Below, piece by piece: positions 1 to 4,948 of a stretch of 5,919 nt of DNA. This stretch comes from SZAS-103 sp038323475 (lineage in GTDB: Bacteria > Pseudomonadota > Gammaproteobacteria > Xanthomonadales > Xanthomonadaceae), in NCBI GenBank assembly GCA_038323475.1, contig JBBQHA010000175.1, positions 1-5,919 of the forward strand. The letters run 5' to 3'. Position numbers and translations under genes: made by a program. The notes below the pieces were generated by a model. That model did not search any database and was not told the DNA's origin. It worked only from the letters and a program-made list of their open reading frames with translations. Within the stretch, counting starts at the first letter, position 1. Each line of letters starts with the position of its first letter.

Positions 1-2
1 AG

Positions 3-908
3 ATGCAGCAGGACAGTTCGCAATTGCTGAGCATGAAGAACAGCCAGCTCGCCGCGATGCAGCAGCGCCTCGCGGAACTGGAGAAGAACAACGCCGCGGC
101 GGCCGCAGCTGCTGCCGCGAGCAGTGCGGCTCCGGCATCCGCAGCGAGTGCCGGCATCGCCGCGTCGGGTACAGTCGCATCCGCTCCCGACTTGTCGGCT
201 GCGGGCACGCCCCCGGCGACGACTCCCGCCCCGGCCGCGCCATCGACCGTGGCTGCCCCGGCCAAACCGGCGGTTGCAGTCGCGGCAGCGCCGCCCAGCG
301 AACCGGCAGCCGAGCCGACGCCGTGGTATCTGCGGCCGCTGATCCTGATCGGTGGCGGACTGGTGGTCATCGCCGGATTGCTCGGCCTGATGTTGCGGCG
401 CCCGCGCGATCCAGAGCCGGCCCCGCGCGCGCGCAACTTCGATGCCAGCGCCCTGGCGGCCAGCATGGCTGCGGCGCGCGCGTCGGCCAATGCGAATTCG
501 CCCGAAGTTCAGCGCGATGTCGGCGTGAACGATTCGTCTTCCGCCAGCGCTGCGATGGAGAATCCGCCCCGAGCCGACCACGACGTCGACGCTGTCGTGA
601 CAGCCGCAAATGCCGCGCCATCCGTTGCAGCACATGGCGCAGGCCACGACGACTGGGCGATCACGGACACGCATGCGGCGATGCCGACTGACGCTGCGGT
701 GGCCGCTGCGACGACCGCGACGCGCCCGGCGATGGCGTCGCAGGACGATCCGAACCGCAGCGTCCCGTCCAAGCTCGAACTCGCGCGCGCCTACATGGAA
801 ATCGGCGACGGCGATGGCGCGCGCAGCATGCTCGAGGAAGTCCTGATCGAGGGCAACGCGAAGCAGAAGGAAGAAGCGTTCAAGCTGCTCGATACGCTGG
901 ACGGTTGA
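3..908 (+). CDS. fimV: FimV C-terminal part (type IV pilus hub protein), 5' end outside window
   Basis: This is the 3' part of a gene that enters from the left. The ATG at position 3 is only the first complete codon, and the true start lies upstream. Numbering from it, residues 1-30 look like the end of a coiled coil (QLAAMQQRLAELEKNN). Residues 31-107 are an Ala/Pro-rich linker with a poly-alanine run at 31-39. Residues 108-131 form one hydrophobic membrane segment followed by RRPR. Residues 132-255 are a low-complexity Ala/Asp-rich cytoplasmic linker. Residues 256-299 (SKLELARAYMEIGDGDGARS, then LEEVLIEG...KLLDTL) match the conserved FimV C-terminal motif, a TPR-like helical pair. FimV family proteins carry a periplasmic LysM domain and a cytoplasmic TPR region and organise polar type IV pili and twitching motility. 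Only one TPR-like unit is visible here. Position just before truA agrees with pseudomonad and xanthomonad gene order. Confidence 0.9.
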   Translation: MQQDSSQLLSMKNSQLAAMQQRLAELEKNNAAAAAAAAASSAAPASAASAGIAASGTVASAPDLSAAGTPPATTPAPAAPSTVAAPAKPAVAVAAAPPSEPAAEPTPWYLRPLILIGGGLVVIAGLLGLMLRRPRDPEPAPRARNFDASALAASMAAARASANANSPEVQRDVGVNDSSSASAAMENPPRADHDVDAVVTAANAAPSVAAHGAGHDDWAITDTHAAMPTDAAVAAATTATRPAMASQDDPNRSVPSKLELARAYMEIGDGDGARSMLEEVLIEGNAKQKEEAFKLLDTLDG

Positions 909-972
909 GCAGGCCGCGTCAGTCCGGGACGCGATCGGGCCCGCGCGCGCAACACGATGCTCCAGTTCGCTT

Positions 973-1006
973 GATCCGGAACGCCTGCAGCCTGGTCGTC
1001 CGGATC
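973..1006 (+). terminator. Hairpin downstream of fimV, possible weak terminator
   Basis: GATCCGGA (973-980) and TCCGGATC (999-1006) are perfect 8-base inverted repeats around an 18-base loop, in the 183-base gap between fimV and truA. No T-run follows; the next bases are GATCCCCCAAC. If it ends fimV transcription, it is not a standard intrinsic terminator. It could also be a palindromic protein site or chance in a GC-rich gap. Confidence 0.25.
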
Positions 1007-1038
1007 GATCCCCCAACCTAGTCCCTTCCCGCCCCGGC

Positions 1039-1050
1039 AGGAGAGGAAAA
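1039..1050 (+). promoter_or_regulatory. Shine-Dalgarno-like run without a start codon at usable distance
   Basis: AGGAGAGGAAAA is the best ribosome-binding match in the fimV-truA gap, but its purine core ends about 42 bases before the truA ATG. No ATG, GTG or TTG lies 5-12 bases downstream. TruA cannot be extended to meet it, because a TGA at 1071-1073 is in the truA frame. It may be a relic, a standby site, or the start of a lost or very short reading frame. Directly in front of truA (1074-1091) no Shine-Dalgarno sequence is visible. Confidence 0.25.
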
Positions 1051-1091
1051 CCGGACGGCACTCGGACCGCTGAGCGCCGAATCAACACGAC

Positions 1092-1859
1092 ATGCGCCTG
1101 GCACTTGGCATCGAATACGACGGCAGCGATTTCCAGGGTTGGCAAAAGCTCAGCCACGGCCCCAGCGTGCAGGCGGAAGTGGAGTCGGCCCTGAGTTTCG
1201 TCGCCGATGCGCCGACCACGGTGCAATGCGCGGGACGCACCGATTCGGGCGTGCACGCGCGCTGCCAGGTCGTGCATTTCGATACCGATGCGCAGCGCAC
1301 GACGCGTGGCTGGGTGCTCGGCGCCAATTCGCGATTGCCGGACGCGATCGCGGTGCGCTGGGCGCAGCCCGTCGCCGCGGATTTCCATGCGCGTTACGGC
1401 GCGCGCGCACGGCGTTATCGCTACCGCATCCTCGATCGCAGCATCCGGCCGGCATTGCTGCGCCGGTTTGTCGCCTGGGAACGCCTGCCGCTGGATGCCG
1501 AGGCGATGCATCGCGCGGCGCAGGCGCTGATCGGCGAGCACGACTTCAGCGCATTCCGCGCGGTGCAATGCCAGGCCCACCACGCGGTGCGCGACATGCA
1601 GGGCATCCACGTGCGCCGCGAAGGCGAGGAAATCGTCGTCGATGTGCGCGCGAACGCGTTCCTGCACCACATGGTGCGCAACATCGTCGGCAGCCTGCTG
1701 GTGATCGGCCGCGGCGAGCGTCCCGAGGCGTGGATGGGCGAACTCCTGCGCGGGCGCGATCGCACGGTCGCAGGCGCCACCGCGCCACCGCAGGCCTTGT
1801 GTTTCCTCGGTCCGCTGTATCCGGCGGAGTGGGGGCTTCCCGCCGAGGCGACGCTGTGA
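1092..1859 (+). CDS. truA: tRNA pseudouridine(38-40) synthase TruA
   Basis: TruA isomerises uridine to pseudouridine at positions 38, 39 and 40 in the anticodon arm of many tRNAs. The 255-residue protein is close to the family length (about 250-270) and complete. The N-terminal strand LALGIEYDGSDFQGWQ (3-18) is typical. The catalytic aspartate is D51 in CAGRTDSGVHA. RYRYRI (108-113) carries the conserved active-site tyrosine region, and FLHHMVRN (190-197) is the C-terminal family signature. The ATG at 1092 is the first start after an in-frame TGA at 1071, so the start is well constrained, although no Shine-Dalgarno sequence precedes it. truA beside fimV and trpF is a common gammaproteobacterial arrangement. 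It lies 43 bases before trpF and is probably cotranscribed with it. Confidence 0.97.
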   Translation: MRLALGIEYDGSDFQGWQKLSHGPSVQAEVESALSFVADAPTTVQCAGRTDSGVHARCQVVHFDTDAQRTTRGWVLGANSRLPDAIAVRWAQPVAADFHARYGARARRYRYRILDRSIRPALLRRFVAWERLPLDAEAMHRAAQALIGEHDFSAFRAVQCQAHHAVRDMQGIHVRREGEEIVVDVRANAFLHHMVRNIVGSLLVIGRGERPEAWMGELLRGRDRTVAGATAPPQALCFLGPLYPAEWGLPAEATL

Positions 1860-1902
1860 GGCATCGTCACGCGGCCTTCCTGCGGCGACCGGCAGCATCG
1901 CC

Positions 1903-2589
1903 ATGTTGAACATCGGCGATTCCGGCGTGACGCACACGCGGATCAAGTTCTGCGGGATGACCCGTGCGGACGATGTGCGCCTTGCCGGCGAGCTGGGCGT
2001 GGATGCGATCGGCCTGGTGTTCGCTGAAGGCAGCAGGCGCTGCATCGATCTCGATCGCGCGCTCGCACTGCGCAAAGCCGCCGCATCGACGCTCAGCGTC
2101 GTTGCGCTGGTGATGGACAATCCAGCGGCCGCCGTCGAGCGCATCGTGCGCACGCTGCAGCCGCAGTTGCTGCAATTCCACGGTGGGGAGGACGATGCGT
2201 CCTGCGCGCGTTTCGGGGTTCCGTTCCTGAAGGCATTGCCGATGCGCGATGCCGCTGCGGCGGATGTGCCGGCGCTGCTGGCGCGCTATCCTTCCGCGGC
2301 CGGTTTCGTGTTCGACGGCCATGCGCCCGGTGCGATGGGCGGCAGTGGCGAACGTTTCGACTGGACCCGGCTCATGCAACAGCGCATCACGCGGCCCTGG
2401 CTGCTTGCGGGCGGGCTGGATGCGACCAACGTCGGCGTGGCGGTGCGAGCCGTGCGGCCTTGGGGCGTGGATGTATCGAGCGGTATCGAATCGGCACCCG
2501 GCATCAAGGATGGCGCGACCATGCGCGCATTCGTCGATGCGGTGCGAAACGCGGAACGCGGTTTGACGAACGGACATGAGATGACATGA
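1903..2589 (+). CDS. trpF: Phosphoribosylanthranilate isomerase TrpF
   Basis: TrpF carries out the Amadori rearrangement of N-(5-phosphoribosyl)anthranilate to CdRP, the third step of tryptophan synthesis from chorismate, in the cytoplasm. It is a single (beta/alpha)8 barrel. The catalytic cysteine is C17 in TRIKFCGMTR and the catalytic aspartate is D138 in GFVFDGHAPG. LQFHGGE (90-96) and the phosphate-binding GVDVSSGIES (188-197) are also present. Length is 228 residues, slightly longer than usual because 8-10 residues precede the normal N-terminus. A GTG at 1927 would give MTHTRIKFCG, which fits the family better. Neither start has a strong Shine-Dalgarno sequence, so the exact start is uncertain. 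The stop codon overlaps the trpB start (ATGA), indicating translational coupling. Confidence 0.96.
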   Translation: MLNIGDSGVTHTRIKFCGMTRADDVRLAGELGVDAIGLVFAEGSRRCIDLDRALALRKAAASTLSVVALVMDNPAAAVERIVRTLQPQLLQFHGGEDDASCARFGVPFLKALPMRDAAAADVPALLARYPSAAGFVFDGHAPGAMGGSGERFDWTRLMQQRITRPWLLAGGLDATNVGVAVRAVRPWGVDVSSGIESAPGIKDGATMRAFVDAVRNAERGLTNGHEMT

Positions 2590-2590
2590 G
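2576..2590 (+). promoter_or_regulatory. trpF/trpB stop-start overlap with three nested ATGA motifs
   Basis: ATGAGATGACATGAG holds three ATGs five bases apart (2576, 2581, 2586). The trpF stop TGA (2587-2589) overlaps the trpB ATG (2586-2588), the classic geometry for termination-reinitiation coupling. The first ATG opens a minimal ORF, ATG AGA TGA (2576-2584). Fourteen of the 15 bases match the trpA start region at 4061-4075 (ATGAGATGACACGAG). Confidence 0.7.
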
Positions 2591-3803
2591 CAACGCCGAC
2601 GCCATCGACTACAACGATTACCCCGACGCGCGCGGCCACTTCGGCGCGTACGGCGGCATCTACGTCGCCGAGACGCTGATCGAGCCGCTGGCCGAACTCG
2701 AAGCCGCGTACCGGAAATATCGCGACGATCCCGAATTCATCGCCGAGCTCGCGCGCGACCTCAAGCATTACGTCGGCCGGCCGAGTCCGATCTACGAAGC
2801 CGAGCGATTGACGGCGCACGTCGGTGGCGCGCGCATCCTGCTCAAGCGCGAGGATCTCAACCACACCGGCGCGCACAAGATCAACAACACGATCGGCCAG
2901 GCGATGCTCGCGCGGCGGATGGGCAAGACCCGCATCATCGCCGAGACCGGCGCCGGCCCGCACGGCGTCGCGTCGGCCACCGTCGCCGCGCGCATGGGCC
3001 TGGAATGCGTCGTCTACATGGGCAGCGAGGACATCAAGCGGCAGGTGCAGAACGTGTTCCGCATGAAGCTGCTCGGCGCGACCGTGGTGCCGGTGACGTC
3101 GGGTTCGCAGACGCTCAAGGACGCGCTCAACGAGGCGATGCGCGACTGGGTGAGCAACGTGCACGACACGTTCTACATCATCGGCACCGTGGCCGGTCCG
3201 CATCCGTATCCGTTGCTGGTGCGCGACTTCAACGCCGTGGTCGGCCGCGAGGCGCGCGCGCAGATGCTCGAGGACTACGGGCGGCTGCCCGATGCGATCA
3301 CCGCCTGCGTCGGCGGCGGCAGCAATGCGATCGGCCTGTTCCACGCCTTCCTCAACGACCGCGACGTGCGCATCGTCGGCGCGGAAGCGGCGGGCGAGGG
3401 CATCGCGACCGGCAGGCACGCAGCGTCGCTGAGCGCGGGGCGTCCAGGCGTGCTGCACGGCAACCGCACCTATGTGATCTGCGACGACGACGGGCAGATC
3501 ACCGAGACGCATTCGGTGTCCGCCGGACTCGACTATCCCGGCGTCGGCCCCGAGCATTCCTTCCTGAAGGACAGCGGGCGTGCGGAATATGTCGGCGTCA
3601 CCGACGACGAGGCACTCGCTGCGTTCCACCTGCTCGCGCGTACCGAAGGCATCCTCGCTGCGCTCGAATCCAGCCACGCAATCGCACAGGCGATCAAGCT
3701 CGCGCGCGAGCTGCCGAACGACGCGCTGGTGCTGGCGAACCTGTCGGGGCGAGGGGACAAGGACGTGCATACGATTGCGGCGAGGGAAGGCTTCACGCTC
3801 TAA
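2586..3803 (+). CDS. trpB: Tryptophan synthase beta chain TrpB
   Basis: TrpB is the PLP-dependent subunit that condenses serine with indole, delivered by tunnel from TrpA, to make L-tryptophan. It acts as a cytoplasmic alpha2-beta2 complex. The protein is complete at 405 residues. Key residues follow E. coli numbering plus 11: PLP lysine K98 in HTGAHKINN, catalytic E120 in AETGAGPHGVAS, the PLP-phosphate loop GGGSNAIG (243-250), D316 in AGLDYPGVGPEH, and S388 in NLSGRGDKD. The N-terminal PDARGHFGAYGG (13-24) is typical of the TrpB1 type. The ATG overlaps the trpF stop. The stop TAA (3801-3803) is followed one base later by a long hairpin and a tandem repeat array, so the usual close contact with trpA is lost. 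Confidence 0.98.
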   Translation: MSNADAIDYNDYPDARGHFGAYGGIYVAETLIEPLAELEAAYRKYRDDPEFIAELARDLKHYVGRPSPIYEAERLTAHVGGARILLKREDLNHTGAHKINNTIGQAMLARRMGKTRIIAETGAGPHGVASATVAARMGLECVVYMGSEDIKRQVQNVFRMKLLGATVVPVTSGSQTLKDALNEAMRDWVSNVHDTFYIIGTVAGPHPYPLLVRDFNAVVGREARAQMLEDYGRLPDAITACVGGGSNAIGLFHAFLNDRDVRIVGAEAAGEGIATGRHAASLSAGRPGVLHGNRTYVICDDDGQITETHSVSAGLDYPGVGPEHSFLKDSGRAEYVGVTDDEALAAFHLLARTEGILAALESSHAIAQAIKLARELPNDALVLANLSGRGDKDVHTIAAREGFTL

Positions 3804-3804
3804 G

Positions 3805-3886
3805 TTGTCATCCCGAGCGTAGCGAGGGATCTGCTTCCGCCGGTGTTCGAAGCAAATCAGATCCCTCGCTATGCTCGGGATGACAA
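3805..3886 (+). repeat. REP-like long inverted repeat (hairpin) between trpB and trpA
   Basis: The left arm 3805-3833 starts TTGTCATCCCGAGCG and the right arm 3858-3886 ends CGGGATGACAA. The 29-base arms are complementary except for one position (T3872), which forms a G-U pair in RNA. Inside, CTTC (3834-3837) can pair with GAAG (3849-3852), leaving a five-base bulge and an 11-base loop. Translated, this family gives peptides like CHPERSEGS and VIPSIARD, known from many overcalled hypothetical proteins, so I recognise it as a dispersed intergenic repeat common in GC-rich Gram-negative genomes (from memory, not searched). It starts one base after the trpB stop. No T-run follows, so it is not an obvious intrinsic terminator, but it could stabilise the upstream mRNA or slow polymerase. 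The right arm runs into the first 17-base tandem unit. Confidence 0.9.
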
Positions 3887-4065
3887 GAGTGGTGGGATGA
3901 CAAGAGTGGTGGGATGACAAGAGTGGTGGGATGACAAGAGTGATGGGATGACAAGAGTGATGGGGTGACAAGAGTGATGGAATGAAAAGGTTGATGAGTG
4001 AAAAGGTTGATGAGATGACAAAAGTGATGAGATGAAAAGGTTGATGAGATGAAAAGGTCGATGAG
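3880..4065 (+). repeat. Tandem array of eleven 17-base units in front of trpA
   Basis: Units start at 3880, 3897, 3914, 3931, 3948, 3965, 3982, 3998, 4015, 4032 and 4049. All are 17 bases except the seventh (16). Units 1-3 are identical (ATGACAAGAGTGGTGGG). Units 4-5 change one base (ATGACAAGAGTGATGGG), and unit 6 begins GTG. Units 7, 8, 10 and 11 are of a second type (ATGAAAAGGTTGATGAG and variants), and unit 9 is intermediate. A twelfth, partly matching copy begins at 4066 and is the 5' end of trpA. The + strand is about three-quarters purine and clearly lower in GC than the flanking genes. Units are directly adjacent with no unique spacers. Confidence 0.95.
4052..4057 (+). promoter_or_regulatory. 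Ribosome binding site of trpA, inside the last repeat unit
   Basis: AAAAGG lies eight bases before the ATG at 4066, good spacing for a Shine-Dalgarno sequence. The same AAAAGG at the same spacing precedes the starts at 3998, 4015 (spacing one base different or equal depending on unit length) and 4049, because it is part of the repeat. The hairpin-proximal units carry only the weaker AAGAG. This supports 4066 as the trpA start. Confidence 0.7.
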
Positions 4066-4893
4066 ATGACACGAGTAGAGAACAGGATCGAAAAACGTTT
4101 CTCGGCGCTGGAATCGGCTGGCCGCAAGGCCCTGATCCCGTTCTTCACCGCCGGCGATCCGTCGCTGGACGCGACCGTGCCAGTGATGCATGCATTGGTC
4201 GCGGCGGGCGCCGACGTGATCGAACTCGGCGTGCCGTTCTCCGATCCGATGGCGGATGGCCCGACAATCCAGCGCAGTTCCGAGCGTGCGCTCGCGCGCG
4301 GCGTGGGCACCACCCAGGTGTTCGGCATGGTCGCCGCGTTCCGCGCAACCGACACGACCACGCCGGTCGTGCTGATGGGTTACCTGAATCCGGTCGTGAT
4401 GCGCGGCGTCGAGCGCTATGCAAGCGAGGCGATCGCTGCCGGCGTCGACGGCGTGCTACTGGTGGACCTGCCGCCCGAGGAGGCCTCTGAGATCCGCGCG
4501 ATCTTCAACGCGCATGGGCTTGCCCTGATCGCGCTCGCCGCGCCGACGACGTCCGCGCCTCGGCTCGCGCGTCTTGCCCGCGAAGCGCAGGGTTATTTGT
4601 ATTACGTCAGCTTCGCCGGTGTGACCGGCGCGAGCGGGATCGACACCGGCTCGGTGCTCGCGCGCGTCGCGGCATTGCGTGCGCAAGCCGTCGCTCCTGT
4701 CGTGGTCGGCTTCGGCGTCCGGGACGCTGCGACTGCGGCGGCGCTGGCTCCGTGCGCGGACGGCGTGGTGGTCGGCAGCGCGCTGGTCGAGGCGATCGCC
4801 GGCTCCGTCGATGCCGATGAAGCGGCACGCCACGCGGCTGCGTTTCTCGCGCCATTGCGCGCCGCGCTGGATGCGACGGGCGTCACCGCATGA
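4066..4893 (+). CDS. trpA: Tryptophan synthase alpha chain TrpA
   Basis: TrpA cleaves indole-3-glycerol phosphate to indole and glyceraldehyde-3-phosphate and passes indole to TrpB. The (beta/alpha)8-barrel protein is complete at 275 residues, near the family length of about 268. The catalytic acids are E53 and D64 in IELGVPFSDPMADGPTIQ (E49 and D60 in E. coli). Other family blocks are LIPFFTAGDPS (23-33), the YYVSFAGVTGASG loop that closes over the active site, and VVGSALVEAI, which helps bind phosphate. The ATG at 4066 is the only reasonable start, since an in-frame TGA lies at 4045-4047. The first codons (ATG ACA CGA GTA GAG) are a diverged copy of the upstream 17-base repeat and use codons unlike the GC-rich body of the gene. 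Translation may depend on the repeat array that supplies its ribosome binding site. Confidence 0.97.
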   Translation: MTRVENRIEKRFSALESAGRKALIPFFTAGDPSLDATVPVMHALVAAGADVIELGVPFSDPMADGPTIQRSSERALARGVGTTQVFGMVAAFRATDTTTPVVLMGYLNPVVMRGVERYASEAIAAGVDGVLLVDLPPEEASEIRAIFNAHGLALIALAAPTTSAPRLARLAREAQGYLYYVSFAGVTGASGIDTGSVLARVAALRAQAVAPVVVGFGVRDAATAAALAPCADGVVVGSALVEAIAGSVDADEAARHAAAFLAPLRAALDATGVTA

Positions 4894-4906
4894 GCTCGGA
4901 CCGGCC

Positions 4907-4915
4907 TGCTAAACT
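4907..4915 (+). promoter_or_regulatory. Possible extended -10 promoter of accD
   Basis: TGCTAAACT fits an extended -10 element (TGN plus TAAACT, near TATAAT) in the 55-base trpA-accD gap. A start point near 4921-4924 would give a leader of about 25-28 bases. No convincing -35 box is seen 16-18 bases upstream, which an extended -10 can do without. It would let accD, an essential gene, be expressed independently of trp transcription. The only ribosome-binding candidate for accD is a weak AGGCG at 4933-4937. Confidence 0.4.
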
Positions 4916-4948
4916 GCCCGCTTCGATGATCCAGGCGAATCCAACGCA

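Larger units (their letters stand above)
3880..4069 (+). promoter_or_regulatory. Relay of overlapping mini-ORFs leading into the trpA start codon
   Basis: Each unit reads as ATG or GTG, five more codons, then TGA, and that TGA overlaps the next unit's start by the ATGA/GTGA pattern. Units 1-3 encode MTRVVG, 4-5 MTRVMG, 6 MTRVME, 8 and 10 MKRLMR, 9 MTKVMR and 11 MKRSMR. Unit 7 is one base short and reads on for 17 codons to the TGA at 4033, again overlapping a start (4032). The last TGA (4067-4069) overlaps the trpA ATG (4066). An ATG at 3871 in the hairpin is in frame with unit 1. The geometry is seen directly. That ribosomes terminate and reinitiate along it is inference. The pattern follows automatically from a 17-base unit containing ATGA and no earlier in-frame stop, so it need not be selected. 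Confidence 0.45.

Noticed and set aside
1003..1022. Sigma70 promoter for truA around CCTAGT (1017-1022)
   Set aside because: The -10 match is poor and no -35 box lies at the right spacing.
3005..3883. A 292-codon + strand frame inside trpB running into the hairpin
   Set aside because: It lies out of frame within trpB, is Arg/Ala-rich as frame shadows are, and its end is translated repeat (SCHPERSEGS).
3805..3890. Intrinsic transcription terminator after trpB
   Set aside because: The stem is strong, but no T-run follows the right arm (next bases GAGTGGTGGG), and it would cut trpA off from its operon.
3881..3929. Tryptophan attenuator leader peptide using the TGG TGG pairs in units 1-3
   Set aside because: The Trp codons follow a TGA in their own frame with no start codon in between, and the mini-ORFs themselves contain no Trp. 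There is also no antiterminator/terminator pair with a T-run. Only readthrough would use them, reported separately at low interest.
3880..4065. CRISPR array
   Set aside because: The 17-base units are directly adjacent with no unique spacers, and no cas genes are present.
3808..4191. Shorter minus-strand frames over the array (3808-4191 and 3869-4072)
   Set aside because: They translate the 17-base repeat and the REP-like hairpin (CHPEHSEGS-type peptides), a known source of false hypothetical proteins.
2286..4361. A 691-codon reading frame on the minus strand across trpF, trpB, the repeat array and trpA
   Set aside because: It is antisense to three well-supported genes. It exists because of GC-rich codon bias and because the array has no stop in any minus-strand frame, giving a periodic Ser/His/Pro peptide with no family resemblance.
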